Both the position numbers and the translations under genes were made by a program. A stretch of DNA of 64,000 bases, taken from contig JBHGBD010000013.1 in the NCBI GenBank assembly GCA_041946825.1, forward strand, positions 62,001 through 126,000. The letters run 5' to 3'. Below the pieces are notes generated by a model, which saw only the letters and a list, made by a program, of their open reading frames with translations, had not been told where the DNA came from and searched no databases. How positions within the stretch are numbered: position 1 is the stretch's first letter; each line of letters starts with the position of its first letter. Shown piece after piece: positions 8,274 to 15,715 of this stretch. This DNA is from CAZTHM01 sp041946825. Its GTDB lineage: Bacteria; Acidobacteriota; Terriglobia; UBA7540.

Positions 8274-8318
8274 GCAGGTTCGCGGCATTTTCCCAAGATC
8301 CTGCGAGGTATTGCGCTC

Positions 8319-8948
8319 ATGCACAGACGATCGTTCGTTCTCGCGGTCCTAGTTTCCAGCATTGCGCTCTCCGCCTGCCACGGCCAGGATGCCTACAAGG
8401 ACGAAGCCAACCGCCTCGCCCCGCTGTTGAATTGGCAGCAGGGAAGCGTGGTGGCCGATCTCGGCGCGGGAGACGGCGAGATGACTCTGCTCGTTTCGGC
8501 GCGGGTGGGCGCGGAGGGCCGAGTTTACGCCACCGAAATCGATACGGAAAAGCTGGCAAAACTTGAGAAGGTCTCCGGCGAGCATCCGAACATCGTTGCG
8601 GTCAAGGCCGCTTCAGATTCTACGAACCTGCCGGCGGAATCCTGCGACTCGATTGTGATCCGCCGTGTCTATCATCACTTCCCCAAGCCGGCGGAGATGG
8701 GCGCCAGCCTGCTTCGCTCGCTCAAGCCCGGCGGGCGCCTGGCCGTGATTGATTTTCCCCCGCGCGCGGGACTACCCGAAGTTAAAGAGCATGTCCCCGC
8801 GAATCGCAACGGACATGGGGTCACCGAGAAGATCGTCATCGACGAGTTGACCGCGGCTGGGTTCGAGCTAGTTTCCAATTTTGAAGACTGGCCGGAGGAC
8901 GACTATTGCCTCGTGTTCCGCAAACCGCTTAAGGGCAGTGACAAGTGA
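8319..8948 (+). CDS. Lipoprotein SAM-dependent methyltransferase
   Basis: The ATG at 8319 follows GAGGT and gives 209 residues; an upstream in-frame ATG (8271) lies inside a repeat. The N-terminus MHRRSFVLAVLVSSIALSAC is a lipoprotein signal with lipobox LSAC, unusual for a methyltransferase. The Rossmann core shows motif I VVADLGAGDGEMTLLVS, acidic motif II VYATEID, motif IV SCDSIVIRRVYHHF and LLRSLKPGGRLAVIDF. Secreted class I methyltransferase-fold proteins of this kind are common in environmental bacteria. The substrate is unknown, and how SAM would reach an exported enzyme is unclear. Confidence 0.85.
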   Translation: MHRRSFVLAVLVSSIALSACHGQDAYKDEANRLAPLLNWQQGSVVADLGAGDGEMTLLVSARVGAEGRVYATEIDTEKLAKLEKVSGEHPNIVAVKAASDSTNLPAESCDSIVIRRVYHHFPKPAEMGASLLRSLKPGGRLAVIDFPPRAGLPEVKEHVPANRNGHGVTEKIVIDELTAAGFELVSNFEDWPEDDYCLVFRKPLKGSDK

Positions 8949-9051
8949 TTTGTGACGAGTGACGAGCGGGGGTCGGAATCCGGAATTAGGAATTCGGAAT
9001 GCACTCCAGAGGCTATCCTGATGTGAACCTGGCACGACTAGGGAGGGACAT

Positions 9052-9447
9052 ATGAAAAGACTCTTGAGCATTCTTTCGGCGGTGTTGCTGACCGCCGGCG
9101 TTGCCTTGGCGCAAGAAAAGATGACGGCGGAGGGGGACATAAAGGTCGAAAAGGCGGTTGCAGCGACATCCGTCGAAAATCGCGAGCCGGTGGGCGAAGC
9201 TACGGAATTCGAATCTACTGTTGGAACGGTCTATTGCTGGTCAAAGATTTCGGCCGCTTCGGTCCCGGCTACCATCAAGCACATCTGGTACGTGGGCGAC
9301 AAGCAGGTTTTCGAGAAGGCGCTCGACATCAAATTCCCCTCGACGCGCACTTGGACCGCGAAATCGGTCAAGCCAGGGAGTTGGCGCGTGGACATCACCG
9401 ACGAAGCGGGGACGGTGCTCTCCTCCGTCAGCTTCACGGTGAAGTAG
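9052..9447 (+). CDS. Secreted DUF2914 protein
   Basis: This 131-residue protein has a classical signal peptide (MKRLLSILSAVLLTAGVALA). The rest fits DUF2914: ATEFESTVGTVYCWSKISA, IKHIWYVGDKQVFEKALDI, and the end SVKPGSWRVDITDEAGTVLSSVSFTV. The family forms a small periplasmic beta sandwich of unknown role, sometimes fused to envelope sensors. A purine-rich stretch (GGGAGGGA) precedes the start. It appears to be a single gene. Confidence 0.85.
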   Translation: MKRLLSILSAVLLTAGVALAQEKMTAEGDIKVEKAVAATSVENREPVGEATEFESTVGTVYCWSKISAASVPATIKHIWYVGDKQVFEKALDIKFPSTRTWTAKSVKPGSWRVDITDEAGTVLSSVSFTVK

Positions 9448-9648
9448 ACTCTATCTCGCGCCTCGTCAACAGGTTACAAGGCGAGCTCAAGCGTTTCCCT
9501 CGGGTCCGACGCCGCCTTGTGAGCGCCCCAGCCTGGGTTTGTAGAATCCCGGTTTTGTTGATTCCAAAGCGCTTACATGAACTTGTGATCCATCGGAGGG
9601 TCGGCGGAAGGGTTAAGCTCCGACTGCCAAAGTTGAGCGGGTCACGGG

Positions 9649-9760
9649 AGCGACATTTTGTCCCACGTACATTTCGTCCATATTCTTGCTGGAGTGGAAG
9701 CCGAGTTGATGGAAACAGGGCAAGGGTGAGCAAATGTCCGCAGTCGGACAAAATGTCGCT
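9649..9760. promoter_or_regulatory. Inverted repeats and palindromic operator at the radical SAM start
   Basis: AGCGACATTTTGTCC (9649-9663) and GGACAAAATGTCGCT (9746-9760) are perfect 15-bp reverse complements, the second inside the first codons of the radical SAM gene. A second half-site CATTTCGTCC lies at 9670-9679. TGTCCG-CAGT-CGGACA (9735-9750) is a perfect 16-bp palindrome beginning one base into the ATG. The layout suggests a DNA-looping repressor or enhancer-type regulator. The regulator is unknown. Confidence 0.5.
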
Positions 9761-11044
9761 TTGCCATCGGAAGGCTCGACTCCGCTGGTTTCGGATAGAA
9801 CGAGCTATCTCGGAATTCCCCTCAACCCCTGCGAACTCGAAATCGACCTCTTCTGCAAGGGAATGCGCATCGACCCCTCCTGCGCCCTCGAGCAGGACGC
9901 GCGGTTCATCTCTCGTACGCGCGCCGGCCTGGGCAGTGGGCTCGAAATCGTTATCCCCGGCGCGATCAAAGATGTGTGGGTTAACGTTCCGGTCGAGGAA
10001 GACTTCGCGCAGCAATCCTGCTATCGGCTGGTTCTCGAGAAGGGCCAATATTGGGTCGTCGATGAGCGGCAGGGCTTTCGCTATCCTGTTCGCATCCCGC
10101 CCGAGCCTGCGTGGTACACGCGCGCGACGCGGCGCGGCACGCCCATGCACAAAGTCGGGGTGCTGCAGGGAACGTATCTCGGTATCTACATCTCAAACTC
10201 CTGCGGTTTCTGGTATCACTCGCCGACACTCAACTGCCGTTTCTGCGCCACGGGCTTGAACGTAGGCGTGAACGAAGTCGCCGCCAAGGATGTCGAGGAT
10301 GTAGTAGACGTGGCGCGCGCGGCGAAAGCAGAGTCGGGCGTAACGTTCGTGCATTTCAATTCCGGCTTTCAGACCGATCGCGACCTCGACGTGGCCGCGC
10401 CATATGTCAAAGCCGTCAAATCGCGTGTCGGGGCGCTGGTAGGTTTGCAGCTGATCCCCACGCTGGATTTGTGGAAGTATGACCGGCTGATTGATCTCGG
10501 CGCCGACCACTTCAGCTTTTGCTACGAATTTCACAACCCCGAATACTTCGCGAAGTTGCTTCCCGGAAAAGAAAAACTGGTCGGGCAGAAGACTTTCTTC
10601 CGAGCGCTGGAGTACACCTCGAAGAAACTGGGCACGGGCGCGTGCTCAGGCGAGATCATCGCCGGCATCGAGCCCATCGAAGACACAATCAAGGCAATCG
10701 ATTACATCACCGGTCTGGGGGCGTTCCCGACCGTCTGCATTTTCCGTCCCACCATCGGCGCGGATATGGAGCACTGGCCGTCGCCGCGCTATGAGGACAT
10801 GCTGGTGGTCTTCCGCCATCTCTACGAGGCGTGCCGCAGAAACCGCATCCCCATCGATGTCACACCCAACATCGAAGTGAGCTTGATCGTCCAGCCGGGC
10901 GACACGCGTTACCTGGCGCCACGGAACTGGCGGGTCCGGTGGTACGAAATGCAGATGGCCGCGGCCAAGCAGATCGCGAAGCCTTACTTCTGGTGGAAGC
11001 GCCGTCCCAAGGCGATTGCGGCCTCGGAAGTCCTCGCGCCGTGA
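9734..11044 (+). CDS. Radical SAM protein with non-canonical cluster motif
   Basis: This 436-residue protein has three clustered cysteines, C157, C168 and C171 (SCGFWYHSPTLNCRFCATG), a C-x10-C-x2-C spacing instead of the usual C-x3-C-x2-C. Downstream are barrel-like strands and glycine motifs (VTFVHFNSGFQTD, VGLQLIPTLDLWKYD, LGTGACSGEIIAGIEPIEDT, FPTVCIFRPTIGADMEHWP), a radical SAM pattern with the familiar RP-x-x-G-x-D near the end. About 150 residues precede the cluster and lack a known domain. Substrate unknown. The neighbour at 11094 may be a partner. The start is uncertain because an operator-like palindrome overlaps it. Confidence 0.8.
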   Translation: MSAVGQNVALPSEGSTPLVSDRTSYLGIPLNPCELEIDLFCKGMRIDPSCALEQDARFISRTRAGLGSGLEIVIPGAIKDVWVNVPVEEDFAQQSCYRLVLEKGQYWVVDERQGFRYPVRIPPEPAWYTRATRRGTPMHKVGVLQGTYLGIYISNSCGFWYHSPTLNCRFCATGLNVGVNEVAAKDVEDVVDVARAAKAESGVTFVHFNSGFQTDRDLDVAAPYVKAVKSRVGALVGLQLIPTLDLWKYDRLIDLGADHFSFCYEFHNPEYFAKLLPGKEKLVGQKTFFRALEYTSKKLGTGACSGEIIAGIEPIEDTIKAIDYITGLGAFPTVCIFRPTIGADMEHWPSPRYEDMLVVFRHLYEACRRNRIPIDVTPNIEVSLIVQPGDTRYLAPRNWRVRWYEMQMAAAKQIAKPYFWWKRRPKAIAASEVLAP

Positions 11045-11093
11045 TGGCGAAAGGCGCGTCGGCCCGAAGTCTCGCAAACGCCTTCAGCGAACG

Positions 11094-11513
11094 ATGATTG
11101 TCAAGGTGCCGGCATCGCCGAATGACGAGAAGATGCGAACCGAGCTCGACCAGAGCCCGGTGGCGAAGGTGGTCTGCGAAGCCCTGGCGGCGCTCTCGGA
11201 GCCGTTCGAGGTCGCGAAGGAAGGCGCCGGAATTGACATTCGCGCCTGCGCGTTCCTTCCCAGCGGCTTGCCCAACCGGGCGCGGATGAAAATCTTTTCG
11301 CCCAAACCCGGCCACACGCTGGTGTTCTTCTACAAGAAGAGTCTCGTCCCCTACAGCCGCGACCGCTATTCATACGGCGGTATCGATCTGCGGACCTCCG
11401 ATGTGGACCCCGCCGAAGTCAGTGAGTGGCTCGGGTTTGTGACCTCCGGGCTCCATCCCGACAAACGCCCCGCCAACTTGCGGCGGGCGTTTCCTTACGA
11501 GATCCCCGAGTAG
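11094..11513 (+). CDS. Hypothetical protein following the radical SAM gene
   Basis: Starting at ATG 11094 this gives 139 residues; the open frame extends back to 11016, overlapping the radical SAM gene. It is mixed alpha/beta, with KVVCEALAALSEPFEVAKEGAG, ARMKIFSPKPGHTLVFFYKK and a C-terminal SEWLGFVTSGLHPDKRP. No family is recognised. The 50-bp gap, same direction and low spacing suggest co-transcription with the radical SAM gene. A GC-rich hairpin follows at 11550-11578. Confidence 0.6.
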   Translation: MIVKVPASPNDEKMRTELDQSPVAKVVCEALAALSEPFEVAKEGAGIDIRACAFLPSGLPNRARMKIFSPKPGHTLVFFYKKSLVPYSRDRYSYGGIDLRTSDVDPAEVSEWLGFVTSGLHPDKRPANLRRAFPYEIPE

Positions 11514-11899
11514 TCTTTCGCCCGGGGACTGGTACCGGCAGCCGCATCGGCGGGCCGGCGACATTATGTCCGGCCCGCTGATTTCTCTCGCCAAGGAGCC
11601 TAGCCGCCATCAGGATCGATTGTCTTCGAGATCTGGGCCAACCACCTAGCCCGAACGCGATGCGGGGCTCCTGGGGCGGTTTCCGCCCCCGCAAAGGGCA
11701 TTTCTCGTGGCCGGCCGTATAGCCTATACTGGTTTTCGAGGCTGAGCGACAGAATGGCCGAGTCTGGCCGGCGCCCGATCGTCCTTCCCGCTGACAGCCT
11801 CCCCGCCGCCTTCGTGGGCTCCCAGTTCGGAAGGCGGCTCGGGACCTGTCGCCCTTTGCACTTGTCTGGCTGCGATAGAAGCCGCACAATAGCCCGCGC
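11514..11899. other. Intergenic region without a gene
   Basis: This 386-bp stretch has open frames on the minus strand, but they show no recognisable protein features and I read them as shadows of GC-rich sequence. The only structured part is the hairpin at 11550-11578. A TATACT near 11726 could be a -10 box but has no -35 partner. Confidence 0.55.
11550..11578 (+). terminator. GC-rich hairpin, possible terminator
   Basis: GCGGGCCGG (11550-11558) and CCGGCCCGC (11570-11578) pair perfectly over 9 bp around an 11-nt loop, 36 nt after the stop codon at 11513. Only a short T-rich run (TGATTTCTCT) follows, so intrinsic termination is possible but not certain. Confidence 0.4.
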
Positions 11900-12796
11900 A
11901 TGAATTCGCTCCGTCTTTACTGGACTTTTGCCCGCCCGTTCACGCTTGTTCCGCCGATGATCGGAATCTTCTCCGGTTCGCTGATCGGCTATGGCGCGTC
12001 GCACGTAAACTTCCCGGTCCTGCACGTGACGCTGGCGGTTTTGGCCGCGGGGGTGTTAAACGCCGCGTCGAACGGGCTTAACCAGATCTGCGACTTCGAG
12101 AACGACCGCATCAACAAACCGCACCGCCCCCTTCCCTCGGGGCGGATGACGATGCGCGCGGCTTGGACGTTTGTTCTCGTCACCTACTTGATCGCGCTGG
12201 CGATGGTCGCGGTGGTTAACCGCGAGACGTTCGTCATTTACGTTGTCGCGGCGCTTTCGACGGTGGCCTATTCGGCGCCCCCGGTACGTTTGAAGCGTCA
12301 TCCCGTCGGATCGAACCTGATCATCGCGCTGATCCGCGGCTGGCTGCTGAAGGTGGCGGGTTGGGCGGCGGTGGCGACGGTGCTGACCTCCATCGAGCCG
12401 TGGTACATTGGCTTCATCTATTTTGTATTCCTGCTGGGCGCGACGACGACCAAGGATTTCGCCGACATCGAGGGAGACCGGGCGGCGGGCTGCATCACAC
12501 TGCCTGTCAAATACGGGCCGCACTGGAGCGCGCGCGCCATCAGCCCGGCGTTCATCGTGCCCTGGCTGCTGTTGCCGCTGGGCGTTTACCTTCGCGTGTT
12601 GAGCGGACATCCGGCGGCGATCCTGGCGCTGGCCGCTATGATGCTGGTTTGGGGCGCGTACGTGATTTACCTGATCAATGAAGATCCCCATCGCCTGGTG
12701 TCGGAAGGTGAAAACCATCCCGCCTGGCATCATATGTACTGGATGATGATGGTGGGACACCTGGGACTTGCAGGCGCCTATCTCTTGAGGCACTGA
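11900..12796 (+). CDS. UbiA-family prenyltransferase (BchG/ChlG-like)
   Basis: This 298-residue polytopic membrane protein carries both UbiA prenyl-diphosphate/Mg motifs: N61-x3-D65-x3-D69 (NQICDFEND) with the following NKPHRPLPSG, and D189-x3-D193 (KDFADIEGD). YSAPPVRLKR after the fourth helix resembles chlorophyll synthase and geranylgeranylglycerol-phosphate transferases rather than UbiA proper. It would transfer a prenyl chain to an aromatic, alcohol or glycerol-phosphate acceptor. A fused phytol-kinase-like/DUF92 gene 1.4 kb downstream could supply its diphosphate. The acceptor cannot be told from sequence. Confidence 0.88.
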   Translation: MNSLRLYWTFARPFTLVPPMIGIFSGSLIGYGASHVNFPVLHVTLAVLAAGVLNAASNGLNQICDFENDRINKPHRPLPSGRMTMRAAWTFVLVTYLIALAMVAVVNRETFVIYVVAALSTVAYSAPPVRLKRHPVGSNLIIALIRGWLLKVAGWAAVATVLTSIEPWYIGFIYFVFLLGATTTKDFADIEGDRAAGCITLPVKYGPHWSARAISPAFIVPWLLLPLGVYLRVLSGHPAAILALAAMMLVWGAYVIYLINEDPHRLVSEGENHPAWHHMYWMMMVGHLGLAGAYLLRH

Positions 12797-12995
12797 GCTA
12801 TCGGTTGATCGGGCCATCGAGCCATCGGATGAACGGTTCATTGACTCATCGGATCATTGAACCACGGGAAGAAGCGAAAATCGAAATTCGAAACTCGTAA
12901 GAGCTTGTATCCCCGTTTGAGATTCCAACTTCGAATTTCGAATTTCGATCTTCCGATGGCACGATCAACCGATTATCCGATGAACCGATGAGACG
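12797..12995. repeat. CGAT-rich inverted intergenic repeat
   Basis: ATCGGTTGATCG (12800-12811) and CGATCAACCGAT (12962-12973) are perfect 12-bp reverse complements. Between them are repeated ATCGG/CCGAT words and short AT-rich repeats (GAAATTCGAAACTCG, TTCGAATTTCGAATTTCG). The same 12-mer ATCGGTTGATCG recurs at 13966-13977, so the epimerase gene lies between two elements of one family. Confidence 0.75.
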
Positions 12996-13994
12996 ATGAT
13001 TCTGCTGACTGGCGCGACGGGCTATCTCGGTTCGCAAATGGCGCGCGAACTCGCGGCGCGGAAGATGCCGTTTCGTGTTTTGGTGCGCGAGGCAGCGCGT
13101 TTGCCGTTCGATCCGGCGCGGGCCGGCTGCGAGGTGGTTACGGGCGACTTGCGCGATCCCGCGCGGCTGGGGAAGGCATTGGAGGGAATCCAATCGGTCA
13201 TTCACACCGCGGCGCTGGTCAAGATGTGGGCGCGGGATGCGCGGGAGTTCTGGCGGACAAATGTCGAGGGACTGCAGAACCTACTGGAAACCGCGATGAA
13301 TTCCGGCGTGCAGCGCGTGATTTATACTTCCTCGTTCATCGCGCTTGGCCCTTCGCACGATGCGAACGCGGGTGAGGAACTTCGCAATCGCGGCCCCTAC
13401 TCGAACGAATACGAGGAGACAAAAGCTCGCGCGCTCGACTGGCTGCGCGGCCAGCGAGGGAAGTATCCGGTCATTACGCTCTTTCCCGGAGTAATCTACG
13501 GCCCCGGACCAAAGACCGAGGGCAATCTGGTGGGCGGAATGATTGAGCAGTACCGGGCGGGGAAATTCCCTGGCGTGCTGGGTTCGGGAGAGCAGCGCTG
13601 GAGCTTTGCCTTTAATGCCGACGTCGTTGCCGCGCACCTCGTTGCGCTTGAGAGGGGAAGAATCGGCGAGGAATATGTTCTGGGCGGTGATAATCGCTCG
13701 CTGAACGATTTCTTTCGCCTGCTGGAGGATCTAACCGGAATTCGCCACCGGGTACGGCGCTTACCGTTCGTCGCCGGCAAGATGGTCGGGGCACTGGAAG
13801 TGGCAAGAGCCAGACTCTTCAATCATCATCCGCAGATCACTCCGGGCGTGGTCGAGATTTTCAAACACGATTGGGTCTACTCCAGCGCTAAAGCCATTCG
13901 CGACTTCGGTTATCGCGTGACGACGTTGGAGGAAGGGTTGCGGAAAACCATCGACTCATCGGGCGATCGGTTGATCGGACCATCGGCTCATTGA
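12996..13994 (+). CDS. NAD(P)-dependent epimerase/dehydratase, HpnA-like extended SDR
   Basis: This 332-residue protein opens with the nucleotide-binding motif MILLTGATGYLGSQMARELA and the catalytic YxxxK is Y-E-E-T-K. The stretches SVIHTAALVKMWARDAREFWRTNVEGLQN, VQRVIYTSSFIALGP and ERGRIGEEYVLGGDN resemble hopanoid-associated sugar epimerases (HpnA) and dihydroflavonol-reductase-like enzymes. It could reduce or epimerise a sugar nucleotide or an isoprenoid ketone; its place between a prenyltransferase and a prenol-kinase gene hints at lipid metabolism. The last 14 codons are read from a repeat element, so the C-terminal tail is probably not functional. Confidence 0.85.
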   Translation: MILLTGATGYLGSQMARELAARKMPFRVLVREAARLPFDPARAGCEVVTGDLRDPARLGKALEGIQSVIHTAALVKMWARDAREFWRTNVEGLQNLLETAMNSGVQRVIYTSSFIALGPSHDANAGEELRNRGPYSNEYEETKARALDWLRGQRGKYPVITLFPGVIYGPGPKTEGNLVGGMIEQYRAGKFPGVLGSGEQRWSFAFNADVVAAHLVALERGRIGEEYVLGGDNRSLNDFFRLLEDLTGIRHRVRRLPFVAGKMVGALEVARARLFNHHPQITPGVVEIFKHDWVYSSAKAIRDFGYRVTTLEEGLRKTIDSSGDRLIGPSAH

Positions 13995-14205
13995 AGAGCG
14001 AAATTTGAAAATGGACAATGGAAAATGGAAATTGGAAATTCGAAACTCGAAAAGCGAAACTCGAGAACTGTCGGTTGGAATATCCAGTTTCAAATTTCCA
14101 GTTTCCATTTTCTCTCGATGAATTGATTGCTCAATCACCCGACGAACCGATGACCCGATAGCTCGATCCTTCGATCGCCCGGTGAACCGATGAATTCGAT
14201 CCGCG
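13995..14205. repeat. CGAT-rich and AT-rich intergenic repeat, second copy
   Basis: This gap continues the repeat that begins inside the preceding gene (ATCGGTTGATCG at 13966). It holds runs such as AATGGAAAATGGAAATTGG and TTCAAATTTCCAGTTTCC, which pair with each other, then many CCGATGA/CGATC words. No gene is supported. Confidence 0.7.
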
Positions 14206-15618
14206 ATGGATGAGGCTCGAACCGTGACAGCTACGAACCGCCGGCCGCTCTTCACAACGCGCAAGATCGTCCACATATCGATGCTGGGGTTTGCATTTCT
14301 ACTGCCGGTCCTAACTTGGGTACAGGCCGCGGCTTGTGCGGTTCTGGCGTTGTTGTTCAACCTCTTCATTCTGCCCCGGCTGGAAGTTGACCTGGGGAAG
14401 CGGCGTGGCGGCTCAGATGAAGGCGCCGCGCCCCCGATTCCATCGGGACAGGTTGCGCACGGCGCCACAACTGCCCAACCGAGCGTTTGGACGGGAATCG
14501 TCCTCTATCCGATTTCAGTTCTGTTGCTCGTGCTCCTCTATCGCCACAATCTGCACATCGCGGCAGCGGCATGGGCGATCATGGCTTTGGGGGACGGCTT
14601 GGCGAGCGTCGCGGGAGAATCGATTCGCGGGCCGTCATTGACGTGGAATCCCGGAAAGACCTGGTCGGGTTTCGGGGGGTTCATGGTTGCAGGAACCCTC
14701 GGCGCTTACACCCTCACACGATGGATAGCGCCGGCGTTGCCTCAAGACAAGGTTCTTTTTGTTTCCCTCGCCGGCGGCATCGTCGGCGCGCTGGTCGAAA
14801 GCGTGCCCATCAAGCTTGACGATAACGCGTCCGTGCCGCTGGTATCAGGAGCTTTCCTGTTTTGCGCCTACCTGATGGAACGTTCGGCGCTTGACAGCAA
14901 CCTGCCTTACCTGGGCCGGCGCGTCGCTTTGGCCGTCGCTATCAACGCCGCGTTCGCTCTCCTGGCATGGGCTCTCAAAATGGTCACGCGCTCGGGCGCG
15001 GGCGCGGGGTTCTTGCTGGGAGTCGCGGTTTATCTTGGCTATGGGTACAAGAGCTTTCTCATCCTACTGAGCTTCTTCATACTCGGGTCAATTGCCACGC
15101 GTTTGGGATATGCCACGAAGGCCGCGCGCGGGATCGCCGAGCGCCGCCACGGGGCGCGGAGCTGGCGAGAGGCCTCCGCGAATTCGCTCGCCGGCGCGTT
15201 CTTCGCGATTCTCGTCATCACCACGCATCACGAGGCCGCGTTTCTCGTGGCAATGATTGCCGCATTCGCGGAAGCGGCGGGCGATACCGTCTCCAGCGAA
15301 ATAGGCCAGTGGCTTTCGCAGCGCGCCTACCTCATCACGACGTTCAAGCCGGTCCCGGCGGGACAAGATGGCGGGATCTCCGTCGGCGGGACCCTGGCGG
15401 GCGTCGCGGCCTCGGGAATGGTTGTTGGTGTGGGCTTCTCGCTCGGGCTCTGCGGGAGTGGAGGTGCGGGGATCGCCCTCGCGGCAGCCATCGCTGGAAA
15501 CTTATTCGACAGCGTTCTGGGTGCGACGATCGAGCGCCGCGGGCTTGTGACCAACGGCATTGTGAATTTCGCGGGAACGAGCTTTGCCGGCGGACTCGCG
15601 CTTGCCTTGGTGTTGTGA
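14206..15618 (+). CDS. Fused phytol/prenol kinase-like (VTE5-type) and DUF92 (VTE6-type) membrane protein
   Basis: This 470-residue polytopic membrane protein has two parts. Residues about 20-235 look like the phytol/dolichol (CTP-dependent) kinase family: HISMLGFAFLLP, WAIMALGDGLASVAGE (Asp130), NPGKTWSGFGG (Lys151), KLDDNASVPLVSG. Residues about 240-470 are DUF92: RSGAGAGFLLGVAVYLGYG, GSIATRLGYATKAARGIAERRHG, DTVSSEIGQW, GQDGGISVGGTLAG. In plants VTE5 phosphorylates phytol and the DUF92 protein VTE6 phosphorylates phytyl phosphate. Fusion of the two suggests one protein making a prenyl diphosphate from a prenyl alcohol. The prenol used here is inferred, not seen. Start is ATG 14206, with GTG 14224 possible. 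Confidence 0.82.
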   Translation: MDEARTVTATNRRPLFTTRKIVHISMLGFAFLLPVLTWVQAAACAVLALLFNLFILPRLEVDLGKRRGGSDEGAAPPIPSGQVAHGATTAQPSVWTGIVLYPISVLLLVLLYRHNLHIAAAAWAIMALGDGLASVAGESIRGPSLTWNPGKTWSGFGGFMVAGTLGAYTLTRWIAPALPQDKVLFVSLAGGIVGALVESVPIKLDDNASVPLVSGAFLFCAYLMERSALDSNLPYLGRRVALAVAINAAFALLAWALKMVTRSGAGAGFLLGVAVYLGYGYKSFLILLSFFILGSIATRLGYATKAARGIAERRHGARSWREASANSLAGAFFAILVITTHHEAAFLVAMIAAFAEAAGDTVSSEIGQWLSQRAYLITTFKPVPAGQDGGISVGGTLAGVAASGMVVGVGFSLGLCGSGGAGIALAAAIAGNLFDSVLGATIERRGLVTNGIVNFAGTSFAGGLALALVL

Positions 15619-15715
15619 AATCGCAGTTCAAGTGCGGTAAAATATCGCTTCCGAAAGGCTGAACGGGAACTCCCCGGGCACCCGAAGACACAGTCCATTA
15701 CTTGGGATTTTCATC

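Noticed and set aside
11600..12025. 141-codon minus-strand ORF
   Set aside because: It overlaps the start of the UbiA gene and shows no recognisable protein features.
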